Below are positions 12,576-20,444 of a DNA stretch of 37,125 nucleotides, one piece after another. The position numbers and the translations under genes were made by a program. Position 1 is the stretch's first letter; each line of letters begins with the position of its first letter. Below the pieces are notes generated by a model that was given only the letters and a program-made list of their open reading frames with translations, had not been told where the DNA came from and made no database searches. Origin of the DNA: a virus; the IMG/VR virus record IMGVR_UViG_3300048839_001882, positions 1 through 37,125 of that record, one strand, 5' to 3'.

Positions 12576-14167
12576 TCATCGAAAACGGGCAGGGTGTGCG
12601 CGGGCGGTTGTGGGGCTGGGCCGGGCAGCAGTTGGCTCGCTATGGGGGGCTGCTGGAGGCAGCGGCGGTAGAACGACCGGAGACGATCGGTGAGTCAGTG
12701 ACGCGGGGCGCGGCCGAGTATGCGGTGCGCTGGGTCTATGCGGAGAACAAGCGACTGTACCAGCGGTTGCATGCGTGGGGCCTGGCTGATTACCCGATGG
12801 CGGCGGCCTGGAATCCTGTGCCTGCGGTGGCGGGATTTTATGTGGCGAATGTGTTGTTCGGCGACCTGGAGATTGTGGCGGAGCAGCGGCCGACGGTTGA
12901 TGGCGGGGAATCGAGCGAACAGGAGAATGAGGCGCTGGTGGAGGCGGTCGGCCGAGTGCAGGAGTGGTCGAACTTTATCACGTTGAAGCAGGAGCTGGTG
13001 CGGGCGGCGGCCGTATTTGGCGATGTGGTGATTAAGGTAGCCGAGCGGACGGATGGAGCGGGGAACGTCACGGGCGTCTATTTGCAGCTTCTGCCTGTGG
13101 AGAGCATTCGCTATTGCCGGGTGGATGAGCGGGGCATTGTCCAGGAGATGCGGATCGATACGCCGCGGATGACCTCGATCTTCGGGACGGCCGAGCGGGA
13201 GCATGTGCTGGTGGAGATCTGGCGGAAGTCCTGGGTGGATGATGATCAGGGAGGGGTGCGGTTCTACGAGGTCGAGGGGCGGCAGGAGGTGAGGGATGAG
13301 GAGTTGCCGGCGGCCGTCGGGGCGCAGACGTTCGGTGAACTGGGTTATGACTTTGTGCCGTTGGTCTGGGCGCGGTGTGAGACGCCGTGGTGGGAGATGA
13401 CGGATCAGATCGATTATTACAATCTGCTGGCGCGGAAGAGCGCCCGGCTGAACGTGCCGTTGGGCGTGGTGCGAGCCAATGCGATGGACAGCGACGGTCG
13501 GCCGCTGCCGGCACCGCCAATCGACAATAATCGGCTCCAGGCGACGTATCAGGAGGTTGGCGACGGGGCGGCGGCGGTGATGCGGTTGCCGGGGCGGACG
13601 GAGTTCGATTGGAGCAACGGGCCGATTGATTTCGCAGCCTTACATCGGGATATGGAGGATGTACGGCTGGGCGTGGAGGAGTCGCTTCCGGAGTATCGGG
13701 TCTCGAAGCTGGATGCCTCGACGCAAATTGCGGCCGAGACGTTGGATATGTTGCTGCGGCAGGCGGGTCAGCGGGTATTGGATATGCGTGGGACGTTGGA
13801 GCGGGCGTTGGTGCGGGGGCAGATGATGGCGCTGACATTGGGGCAGCAAGCGGGGCTGCCGGGATTTGCGCGGGACGATATTGGGAATTACGAGGCGGCC
13901 GACTTCGGGCATGGTTTTGTGGAGCGTGATGTGTTTGAACCCTCGCCGCCGACGATGGCCAAGACGCTGAAAGAGCTGGTGGCGGCGGGGATGCCGGTGA
14001 AGCTGGCACTGGTGGCGGCCGGGTTTGGGCAGGCGGTGGTGGAGGCTTATGACGAGGCGGCGGCCGAGCAGGCGGTGAGGGAGCGCGTGACGCTGGCGGG
14101 GGCGTTGGTGCGGGCGCGGCAGGATGTGGATAGTGGGGTGGCCGATAACAGAGCGACGAGAATATAG
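12572..14167 (+). CDS. Portal protein
   Basis: A 531-residue portal, the dodecameric head vertex through which DNA is packaged. Supporting features are its place right after TerL, typical length, and portal-like segments. These include VYAENKRLYQRLHAWG, AGFYVANVLFGDLEIV, the internal LVRAAAVFGDVVIKV, IDYYNLLARKSARLNVP and the late helix SKLDASTQIAAETLDMLLRQ. The latter two resemble SPP1 gp6-type and related portals. The GTG at 12572 overlaps the terminase stop; a TTG at 12548 is possible but less likely. The C-terminal ~40 residues are Ala/Glu-rich. Confidence 0.85.
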   Translation: MIIENGQGVRGRLWGWAGQQLARYGGLLEAAAVERPETIGESVTRGAAEYAVRWVYAENKRLYQRLHAWGLADYPMAAAWNPVPAVAGFYVANVLFGDLEIVAEQRPTVDGGESSEQENEALVEAVGRVQEWSNFITLKQELVRAAAVFGDVVIKVAERTDGAGNVTGVYLQLLPVESIRYCRVDERGIVQEMRIDTPRMTSIFGTAEREHVLVEIWRKSWVDDDQGGVRFYEVEGRQEVRDEELPAAVGAQTFGELGYDFVPLVWARCETPWWEMTDQIDYYNLLARKSARLNVPLGVVRANAMDSDGRPLPAPPIDNNRLQATYQEVGDGAAAVMRLPGRTEFDWSNGPIDFAALHRDMEDVRLGVEESLPEYRVSKLDASTQIAAETLDMLLRQAGQRVLDMRGTLERALVRGQMMALTLGQQAGLPGFARDDIGNYEAADFGHGFVERDVFEPSPPTMAKTLKELVAAGMPVKLALVAAGFGQAVVEAYDEAAAEQAVRERVTLAGALVRARQDVDSGVADNRATRI

Positions 14168-14182
14168 AATAAGGAGTCTTGC

Positions 14183-14476
14183 ATGGCGAATGATGGATTT
14201 TCGGTTAGGGCAGTGCCGGAGCAAGGGAAAGTGATCGAGGGAAGTATGATCATAGAAGATCGCCCATACTGGAGCATCTCGCGGGTGGTGGCGGTGCTGG
14301 CCTGGACGCTGTTGCTGGTGGTGACGTTTCTGGTGGCGATCGGGGTTGTGGGGCTGTGGAGTGGACCGCAGTTGTTCAGCACGGCCGTGTTTGTGATCGT
14401 GGGCGTGGTGGCGGGGACGCTGAGTATGCCGCGGGCTGCTTCTTCCTCGCCTCAGGGCAGCCGGCGAGGGCGTTAG
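14183..14476 (+). CDS. Two-helix membrane protein between portal and MuF genes
   Basis: A 97-residue protein with AAGGAG upstream. Residues ~33-60 (VVAVLAWTLLLVVTFLVAIG) and ~66-82 (LFSTAVFVIVGVVAGTL) are transmembrane helices. The tail is basic and Ser-rich (SSSPQGSRRGR). A membrane protein inside the head operon is unusual. It could be a holin-like, exclusion or injection-related protein. No family is recognised. Confidence 0.6.
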   Translation: MANDGFSVRAVPEQGKVIEGSMIIEDRPYWSISRVVAVLAWTLLLVVTFLVAIGVVGLWSGPQLFSTAVFVIVGVVAGTLSMPRAASSSPQGSRRGR

Positions 14477-14479
14477 GGT

Positions 14480-15928
14480 ATGGCCGCGGATCCGGCGTCG
14501 GAGGCGGTGCGAATTGCATCGGAGTATCGAGAGGCGCTGCGGGCGTCGGAGGCGTCCGTGGTGGAGACGATGCTCGACACCTGGCAGGGCGTGCAGGATG
14601 ACCTGGTGGCGGAGTTCGAGCGCTTTCTGGGAGCGCTGGACCTAAGCGAGCCGCTGACGGAGGCGCAACTGCTGCGGCTGGGGCGAATGCAGGCGCTGCT
14701 TGTGCAGGTGGAGGGGCAGCTCGGCCGCTTCGAGGGGGCGGCGGGGCTGGTGCTGGATGTGGGGCAGCGGTTGGCGGCCGAGCAGGGGCAGGCGATGGCG
14801 CTGGAGCTGTTGCACGAGCTGGGTGTGTCGCTGAATCGGTTGCCGGTGGGAGCGGTGGAGAATGTAGCGGCACTGGCGCGGGCCGGCCGGCCGTTGGCGA
14901 TGCTGCTGGAGCCGATGTATGGCGCGTCCGCGGCGGGGATCATGCGGGAGCTAGTGCAGGGTGTGGCGCTGGGTCGGGGGCCGCGGGCGATTGCGCGACG
15001 AATGGCGCAGGATGGATTGACGGACGGGCTGAATCATCTGCTGCTGGTGACGCGGGACCAGTACAACCGGTCGCACCGGTTGGCGGCGTTGCAGATGTAT
15101 CGTTCGTCGGGGGTGGTCGATGGGTATGTGCGCCGGTGCGCGCGGCAGCCCGGCCGGACGTGTATCGCCTGTATTGCGCTGGATGGGCAACGGTATCGCT
15201 TGGAGTCGGAGTTCGAGGAGCACGCCCAGGGACGCTGCACGCTGATTCCGCTGGTGCGTGAGGTCAACTATGATGGACTGGGATCGGGCCAGACTTGGTT
15301 TGAGGGGTTGAGCGCGGATGAGCAGATCGCGACGATGGGGCGCGGCCGGTGGGAGTTGTGGAAGGCGGGCCGGGCCGGTTGGGCCGATATGGTGACGCGG
15401 TCGCGGGATAGCGTGTGGGGGCCGTCGGTATGGCCGACACCGGTGCGGGCGCTGGGAAGTGAGGAGGCGTGGGCGCTGTTGGGCAGTCGGGATCGGATGG
15501 TGGGGGCGATTGTGGATCGGGTGGGGTCGGCTTATCGGACCAATCCACTACGGCGGGCTTACGAGGAAGAGGTGCGGCAACTGGCGACAGTGGCGGCACA
15601 GTTGAGGCGGCAGGGGTTGGATGTGGAGGCGATCGCCCGGCGCATGCATGCGGAGCGGCGCATCTTGGGCGTGCGGTATAAGGATGCGACGCCGGAGCCG
15701 TTGCTGGCGTATCTCTATGAGATTAACCGGGAGCGGTATGAAGATGTTTACGGACCAACGTTTGAATGGTTGCTTGAACAGGATCGTACGGCTGAATCCA
15801 TCATACAATCGGCGTTGCGACCGAATGCAGACATTGATAGGTTATTGAGTGGGTTTGAGCAGTGGTTGAGATCCATGGATGCCAGGCAACTGCGCGATAG
15901 TTTTGGCATGTGGTTATTGGAGGCCTGA
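14480..15928 (+). CDS. MuF-like head morphogenesis protein with toxin-like C-terminal tip
   Basis: A 482-residue protein. The N-terminal ~140 residues are helical. Residues ~190-260 form the MuF/SPP1 gp7-like core with TRDQYNRSHRLAALQMYRSS and a Cys/His set (Cys220, Cys228, Cys231, His248, Cys253). MuF proteins sit inside the head next to the portal and are thought to be ejected with DNA. Residues ~360-465 look different: ILGVRYKDATPEPLLAYLYE, YGPTFEWLLEQ and IIQSALRPNADIDRLL. They resemble a C-terminal domain of bacterial polymorphic toxins and MuF toxins. GC falls from ~70% at 15601-15660 to about 45-52% over 15721-15900, suggesting a swapped tip. Confidence 0.8.
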   Translation: MAADPASEAVRIASEYREALRASEASVVETMLDTWQGVQDDLVAEFERFLGALDLSEPLTEAQLLRLGRMQALLVQVEGQLGRFEGAAGLVLDVGQRLAAEQGQAMALELLHELGVSLNRLPVGAVENVAALARAGRPLAMLLEPMYGASAAGIMRELVQGVALGRGPRAIARRMAQDGLTDGLNHLLLVTRDQYNRSHRLAALQMYRSSGVVDGYVRRCARQPGRTCIACIALDGQRYRLESEFEEHAQGRCTLIPLVREVNYDGLGSGQTWFEGLSADEQIATMGRGRWELWKAGRAGWADMVTRSRDSVWGPSVWPTPVRALGSEEAWALLGSRDRMVGAIVDRVGSAYRTNPLRRAYEEEVRQLATVAAQLRRQGLDVEAIARRMHAERRILGVRYKDATPEPLLAYLYEINRERYEDVYGPTFEWLLEQDRTAESIIQSALRPNADIDRLLSGFEQWLRSMDARQLRDSFGMWLLEA

Positions 15929-15930
15929 AA

Positions 15931-16371
15931 ATGGTCGTGTATGTACGTCATTTTGATCATGCGTCTCGGCTGTTAGTGATTGATGTGGACGGCGGAGAAG
16001 TGTTGCGGGAGGCAGAGCGACGACCCGAAGGGGCGAAAGATGAGGGCGTGGGTTTCTTTATGACGACCGAGGACGGCCGAACGGTGGGCGAATATCGCAC
16101 TCGCCAGGGTGCCTACTTCTTCGCGGACGGCAAGCGGTGGCTGCTGGATGACGCGGGCCGTTGGCGGACGCGATTGGTTGATTTAGAACCGCGCGGCAGT
16201 CAGGCCAGGAGGGAGTTCTCATTTCTGTGGGATGACGAGCCGGTGGTCGTGGTAGTCTACGATCGGCCGAAGTCTCTGGGATGGGTTTATCATACAGAGG
16301 ATCACGAGATAGACTTCTACGCCTGGTTCCACACGGTGGATCGGCAAAGGTATTTACGTAGGAGCCAATAG
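15931..16371 (+). CDS. Unknown beta-rich protein, candidate immunity protein
   Basis: A 146-residue protein with GGAGG 7 nt before its ATG, starting 2 nt after the MuF stop. It appears beta-rich (VYVRHFDHASRLLVIDVDGG, FFMTTEDGRTVGEYRT, EPVVVVVYDRPKSLGWVY) without signal or membrane segments. I recognise no family. Position directly after a MuF gene with a toxin-like tip is where an immunity gene would be expected; a structural role is the alternative. Confidence 0.6.
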   Translation: MVVYVRHFDHASRLLVIDVDGGEVLREAERRPEGAKDEGVGFFMTTEDGRTVGEYRTRQGAYFFADGKRWLLDDAGRWRTRLVDLEPRGSQARREFSFLWDDEPVVVVVYDRPKSLGWVYHTEDHEIDFYAWFHTVDRQRYLRRSQ

Positions 16372-16547
16372 TGACGGTTGATCAGGAGCGGGCGTTCTGG
16401 ATCGGGTTGCGGCGAGCGCTTATTGAGGTGATTCGCACCATTGAGCTTCGGTATGGGCTGGAGAGCGCGATTGTGACGAACGAGCAGAGAAAGAGGTTGC
16501 GGCGGACGATGCGCTATGAAACGGAGGCTGAGCCGACGGAAAGTTGA
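16371..16547 (+). CDS. 58-residue basic small protein
   Basis: A GTG start overlaps the upstream stop by one base, with AGGAG 6 nt before it. The peptide is helical and basic: DQERAFWIGLRRALIEVIRT, IELRYGLESAIV, QRKRLRRTMRYE. It may be a small DNA-binding or portal-region protein. Its stop lies within TTGACA-like promoter DNA. No family is recognised. Confidence 0.5.
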   Translation: MTVDQERAFWIGLRRALIEVIRTIELRYGLESAIVTNEQRKRLRRTMRYETEAEPTES

Positions 16548-16555
16548 CAAAGGGA

Positions 16556-16584
16556 TTGACATAGAACAATAGAGCTAATATACT
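16556..16584 (+). promoter_or_regulatory. Strong promoter ahead of the capsid operon
   Basis: TTGACA (16556-16561), 17 bp, TATACT (16579-16584). A second TTGACA lies 12 bp upstream (16544-16549) without a matching -10. The expected start near 16591 is followed by a terminator within ~70 nt. Confidence 0.8.
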
Positions 16585-16622
16585 ACGGGTAATCGAATAC
16601 GAAATTGGCACACTCGCCTACG

Positions 16623-16662
16623 AGCAGCCGTCACCCACGATAAGGTGATTGGCTGCTTTTTT
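16623..16662 (+). terminator. Intrinsic terminator in the capsid-operon leader
   Basis: AGCAGCC (16623-16629)/GGCTGCT (16651-16657) with an inner TCACC/GGTGA stem is followed by TTTTTT and then TTTT. A transcript from 16591 would be cut to ~70 nt unless antiterminated. Confidence 0.85.
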
Positions 16663-16716
16663 GTTTTCTCCCCTCACTGCGACGGCAGGTTAAACACGGT
16701 AATCACGGAGAATGGT

Positions 16717-17400
16717 ATGAAACTTTATAGAAGTCCCAGCGCCCAGGGCGGCGCACCAACACAGCAAAGTCAGGGGGCGGGGCAGCCACCGGATACCTCG
16801 CCGCCGTCGGCACAGCCGCCATCAGGAGCGGATCCGACGGCCGCGCAGGATGGTGGGCCTGCGCCGGGGCAACCGGTCCAGTTTACGGCCGAGCAGCAGG
16901 CGGCGGTGGACAGGGTCGTGGCCGAGCGATTGCGGCGAGCACAGGAGAGGTGGCAGGCGGACCAGGATGCGAAGGCGAAGGCTGACGCGGAAGAGGCTGA
17001 TCGAAAGCGGCTTCAGGATGAGCAGAAGTGGCAGGAGCTGGCCGAGAAGAGCCAGGGCAAGGCGGCCGAGCTGGAAGGCAAGCTAACGACGACGAAGGCG
17101 GACTTCGAGCGGGCGACGACGCTGATCTCCGGCTTGCTGGAGAGTAAGGTGAAGGGGTTGCCGGAGTCGATGACGAAGTTGCTGGAGGGCAAGAGCATCT
17201 TCGACCAGCTGGAGATCGTGGACGCGTATCTGGCGGCGCAACCGGGGCAGGCAGCGGCGATAGGGCCGCGGACGGCCTCGACGACGCCGACGCCGGGGGC
17301 GCAGACGGCCGGGCAGCCGGATTTTGTGAAGCAGGCGATTGAGCGACAGCAGAAGCGGGCCACGGAGGTGGATCCGTTTGAGGCGATGATGAAGCGATAG
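16717..17400 (+). CDS. Scaffold protein (GP20/DUF4355-like)
   Basis: A 227-residue capsid assembly scaffold. A Pro/Gln-rich N-terminus (residues 1-50) is followed by a long charged coiled-coil (QFTAEQQAAVDRVVAERLRR through ELEGKLTTTKADFERATT). A C-terminal capsid-binding tail has GQPDFVKQAIERQQKR. Position just before decoration and capsid genes fits. GGAG lies 6 nt before the ATG at 16717; an in-frame start at 16645 would lie inside the terminator and is rejected. Confidence 0.85.
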   Translation: MKLYRSPSAQGGAPTQQSQGAGQPPDTSPPSAQPPSGADPTAAQDGGPAPGQPVQFTAEQQAAVDRVVAERLRRAQERWQADQDAKAKADAEEADRKRLQDEQKWQELAEKSQGKAAELEGKLTTTKADFERATTLISGLLESKVKGLPESMTKLLEGKSIFDQLEIVDAYLAAQPGQAAAIGPRTASTTPTPGAQTAGQPDFVKQAIERQQKRATEVDPFEAMMKR

Positions 17401-17416
17401 GGATAGGAGGAGCGAT

Positions 17417-17857
17417 ATGCCGACAGTGAGCAGCTATCAGTTAAGCCGGGCGCAGTGGCTCGTGGATTGGGAGAATTCGCCCCGAGATCTGGGTCACCAG
17501 ATCGATTGGGAGTCGGTGGACCCGGCCCGCGTGGACACGCAGGGCAAGAAGTATGTGCCCGATGGGACGATTATGGCGAAGCTGGCGAGCGGGAAGGTGA
17601 TCCCGCGGCGCGACGTGGCGCTGACGGAGGGGAACGCGCTGGGGACAGAGACGGCCGTGGGCATTCTCATCGGGCAGGCCAATGAGGGAGACAGGAGCGA
17701 CGCGCTGACGGGCTACGGTCTTCTGTTGGGCGGGGTGGTTTATAACAACCTGCTCTACGATTTCGGTCAGGCTAACCTGGCGACATGGAAGACGGAACTG
17801 GAGACGAATGCGCTGACGTTCGTCTATTTGACGCACGTGAATTCGGCCGCGTCGTAG
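17417..17857 (+). CDS. Head decoration protein
   Basis: A 146-residue protein between scaffold and capsid, the lambda gpD-like slot. The core YVPDGTIMAKLASGKVIPR, ETAVGILIGQA and TGYGLLLGGVVYNNLLYD matches the small beta-rich proteins that cap capsid three-fold sites. It has a strong AGGAGG ribosome site and no signal or membrane segments. Confidence 0.75.
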   Translation: MPTVSSYQLSRAQWLVDWENSPRDLGHQIDWESVDPARVDTQGKKYVPDGTIMAKLASGKVIPRRDVALTEGNALGTETAVGILIGQANEGDRSDALTGYGLLLGGVVYNNLLYDFGQANLATWKTELETNALTFVYLTHVNSAAS

Positions 17858-17878
17858 CAGAGGGGAGGAGGAGTCATC

Positions 17879-19003
17879 ATGGACTTGGATTTCACACAGG
17901 TTATCAATGACCTGGGCGGGAACGGCGGATTTTTCGAGATTGCGCGGTCGGCGCGGACGCCGGCGAATTATCTCTTCAGCCGCTTCTTGCCGGAGCAGGT
18001 GCGGCCGACGTATGACGTGAGCGCGGGGTCGATGCGCATTGTGCCGACGTTGGCCGGGCTATCGGGTATGGATGCGCGGTATGCTCAGGTGGGCGCGATG
18101 GATGCGCGGACGTTTATGGAGCGGACGGCCAAGTTGACGGCTAAGCTGCCGTTGACGGAGAACGCGCTGCGCGAGATTCACGCGTTTTCGCAGGCGATCA
18201 GCGGCCAAGGCGGGGATGTGCGCGGATGGTTGCGGGGCGAGGTGGAGGCGATCTTCAACAATGTTGTGATGCAGGCGCAACTGGACACGATGGAGTGGCT
18301 GCGCGGGCAGGCATTGAGCGAAGGCGGCGGCATTGACTGGACGTATGATGGGGTAAACCTGACGGTTGACTACGGCATTCCCAACAGCCATGTGCTGGCT
18401 GTGCGGACATTGGCGTCCAACAATGCCTATGGCGGCTCGACGTCGCAGTTCTGGGCGGACGTGCGCGCGGCGCAGCGTCTGCTGAACTATCGTGTGACGG
18501 CGTTTATCGCCCACCCGGATACGATCGACGCGATCATCCACAACGCGGTCAACGCAGCGCGAGTGATCGGCCAAGATACCAATGGCGGCTGGTTTGATAT
18601 TCAGCGCTACACCGGGACAACCGAACAGGTTTCAGGTGATACGCGCGATACGTTGCGGCTGTGGGCGTATGGGCTGGAGGGCGAGGTGATTGACCCGGCC
18701 AACCCGACACAGACGGTGAAGGTGCCTTTCCTGGTGCCGGGCAAGCTGCTGGCGATTGGGCAAGCAGGGCGCGGCGGCTATGTGGTCGGCATGGGCAGCC
18801 AGGCGGACCCGCTGGACAACCGGCCGGTGGGGTATACCCACATCGGGCCGACGGTGGAAGGGGCGAACATGCCCGGCCGCTGGGGGCGGATGTATGTGCC
18901 CCAGGAAAGGCCGTGGGAGCTGCACGGCGAGAGCGTGACCAACGGCCTGCCGGTGATTGAGGATGCCTCGAAGATCGTCATCGCCGAGACGGAACTAGCC
19001 TAA
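17879..19003 (+). CDS. Major capsid protein (lambda gpE-like family)
   Basis: A 374-residue HK97-fold major head protein. Features are the N-terminal NYLFSRFLPEQVRPTYDV, a long helix region (FMERTAKLTAKLPLTENALR), the insertion/axial segment VTAFIAHPDTIDAIIHNAVN, VPGKLLAIGQAG and the C-terminal ESVTNGLPVIEDASKI. These resemble phage capsid protein E. Length and position fit. The ribosome site GGAGGAGG fits a highly expressed gene. Confidence 0.88.
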   Translation: MDLDFTQVINDLGGNGGFFEIARSARTPANYLFSRFLPEQVRPTYDVSAGSMRIVPTLAGLSGMDARYAQVGAMDARTFMERTAKLTAKLPLTENALREIHAFSQAISGQGGDVRGWLRGEVEAIFNNVVMQAQLDTMEWLRGQALSEGGGIDWTYDGVNLTVDYGIPNSHVLAVRTLASNNAYGGSTSQFWADVRAAQRLLNYRVTAFIAHPDTIDAIIHNAVNAARVIGQDTNGGWFDIQRYTGTTEQVSGDTRDTLRLWAYGLEGEVIDPANPTQTVKVPFLVPGKLLAIGQAGRGGYVVGMGSQADPLDNRPVGYTHIGPTVEGANMPGRWGRMYVPQERPWELHGESVTNGLPVIEDASKIVIAETELA

Positions 19004-19018
19004 CGGTAGGAGGGATTG

Positions 19019-19321
19019 ATGAGCGAGCAGATGGTTGAAATTACCGAAGTACCGGTGCTGCAGGAGGCGGCCGATCTCTACCCCAATCTCCGTAAGGTAA
19101 CGTTGGATGCCGCCCATAATGTGGCGTATGTGTTCACCGGTCGCAGTAATCAGGCGAAGACGGTGCGCGGTGCGGAGTATGAGGCGCTGGCGGCTATGCT
19201 TCTGGGGTCCTTGAAAGAAGAGGATCCGGAAGAAGAGGATCCGGAAAAGGATGCGGCCGGGGCGAAGGGCAGCAAGCGCGGCAAGAACGCTGAGGGCAAC
19301 GAAGAGACTGACGCGAAGTAG
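19019..19321 (+). CDS. Small structural protein after the capsid gene
   Basis: A 100-residue protein: an N-terminal domain (ITEVPVLQEAADLYPNLRKV, AHNVAYVFTGRSNQAKTV) and a charged Lys/Glu tail (KEEDPEEEDPEKDAAGAKG). AGGAGG precedes the ATG. No family is recognised; the position suggests a head-completion or capsid-associated role. Confidence 0.6.
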   Translation: MSEQMVEITEVPVLQEAADLYPNLRKVTLDAAHNVAYVFTGRSNQAKTVRGAEYEALAAMLLGSLKEEDPEEEDPEKDAAGAKGSKRGKNAEGNEETDAK

Positions 19322-19327
19322 TGGTTT

Positions 19328-19378
19328 CCTCCAACGACGCAGGGTGGCCGGAACAGGGCGGCCGCCCTGGGTTGGAGG
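19328..19378 (+). other. Structured intergenic region with 16-bp perfect palindrome
   Basis: The outer arms CCTCCAAC (19328-19335)/GTTGGAGG (19371-19378) enclose the perfect palindrome CAGGGCGGCCGCCCTG (19354-19369). There is no U tract. It may be an RNA-processing or protein-binding hairpin between capsid and connector genes. Confidence 0.5.
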
Positions 19379-19429
19379 GAGTTGCGGCGAGGATGGCTGT
19401 GGCGAGGACGGCCGCACAAGGAGAGAGGT

Positions 19430-19762
19430 ATGAGCATTGCGCTGACGCAGAAACGACGGGAGCTGAATCAGCGAAAGGTGGCGGCGCTGGCCCTGCTGGC
19501 AAAGCTGACGGAACTGGATGAGTGGCCGGAACGATTGGAAGCGCTGGGGAAGAGACCAGACGCGCTGGTGAACGAGACGTTTGTCCGGGCACTGGTGCAG
19601 GATGTGGTGCAGGCGGTGGCGTTGAGAGGCACGTTGCCAAAGCTTGTGGAGCAGCCCGGTCCTGCGGCTGAGCAGGCGGAGGACGAGCCCCAGGAAAAGG
19701 GTACTGGGAAGCCGGGTAAAGCGACGGTAAGCAAGGCGGAGAAGGGGGATGAGTCGGATTAG
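19430..19762 (+). CDS. Small helical protein of the connector region
   Basis: A 110-residue protein with GGAGAGAGG before the ATG. It has helical segments LTQKRRELNQRKVAALALLA and ETFVRALVQDVVQAV, then a charged disordered tail (QEKGTGKPGKATVSK). It overlaps the next gene by 14 nt. It could be a head-tail joining or assembly factor; not recognised. Confidence 0.55.
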   Translation: MSIALTQKRRELNQRKVAALALLAKLTELDEWPERLEALGKRPDALVNETFVRALVQDVVQAVALRGTLPKLVEQPGPAAEQAEDEPQEKGTGKPGKATVSKAEKGDESD

Positions 19763-20414
19763 CGGCACAGTCGGCTATGATGCCGACGCCGACGGGCTGG
19801 TTGAGCTGCCTACGCCGCATGTGCGCGTGACGGCTGAGTGGCCGGACGGCCGGGTGACGACGGTCGAGAGCGACGCGGTTGGGACGTTTCGCTTCGACAC
19901 GCTTCTGGCGGGGGAGTACCGGTTGTTTATTGCGGCGCGAGATGTGCCGCCAAACACCACGCCCGCAACGGCCGAGCTGGTGGTGCTGTTCGACGGCGTG
20001 CCGTTTGACTCGGCCGACTTCGTCTTGCAGCCGGTGACGGCGGGATGTGTGGCCCAGATCGTCGCCCGGATACGCACCCGGCACGCGGCCGTGGTTGGGG
20101 CGTTTTGCTGGGACGAGGCGATGCTGGCGGAGATGGCGGCCGAGGTGCTGGCGCTGTGCGGCCTGGCCGAGGATGGAACATTGACGCCGGCGCAGATGAG
20201 CGATTTGAGCGTTGTGGCGGCTGTGGTGGTCTGGCAGCGCGTGGAAGAGGCAGCGGCGCTGGGCTTTGACTTCGAGGCGGACGACGCGGCATATAAGCGG
20301 TCGCAACTGGCGGCGCAGGCGTCGAAGATGCGCGTGCGGGCCGAGGAGAGGGCGTGGCGGCTGGGGATCTGTGGGTTTGTCGCGCCGGTTATTGAGTGGG
20401 GCTGTGTGCCGTGA
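19749..20414 (+). CDS. Ig-like/carboxypeptidase-regulatory-like domain fused to head-tail connector-like helical domain
   Basis: A 221-residue protein. Residues ~1-88 form a prealbumin-like beta-sandwich typical of carboxypeptidase-regulatory or Cna-B repeats: ISGTVGYDADADG, VESDAVGTFRFDTLLAGEYR. Residues ~95-221 are helical and fit the small connector proteins that follow capsid genes (AQIVARIRTRHAAVVGAFCW, ADDAAYKRSQLAAQASKMR). The beta domain may be displayed at the neck. Ig-like insertions on phage structural proteins are known and thought to bind host surfaces. The connector assignment is by position. Confidence 0.6.
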   Translation: MSRISGTVGYDADADGLVELPTPHVRVTAEWPDGRVTTVESDAVGTFRFDTLLAGEYRLFIAARDVPPNTTPATAELVVLFDGVPFDSADFVLQPVTAGCVAQIVARIRTRHAAVVGAFCWDEAMLAEMAAEVLALCGLAEDGTLTPAQMSDLSVVAAVVVWQRVEEAAALGFDFEADDAAYKRSQLAAQASKMRVRAEERAWRLGICGFVAPVIEWGCVP

Positions 20415-20444
20415 CGGACGGGATGGATTGCATCGGAGGCCAAC

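Noticed and set aside
16645-16716. Upstream start for the scaffold gene
   Set aside because: It would begin inside the intrinsic terminator hairpin; the ATG at 16717 has a proper GGAG spacing.
19194-20306. Long open frame (370 codons) on the minus strand
   Set aside because: It lies antisense to three well-supported connector genes with ribosome sites. The sequence is Arg/Pro/His-rich, as expected from the complement of GCG/CTG/GAG-rich codons.
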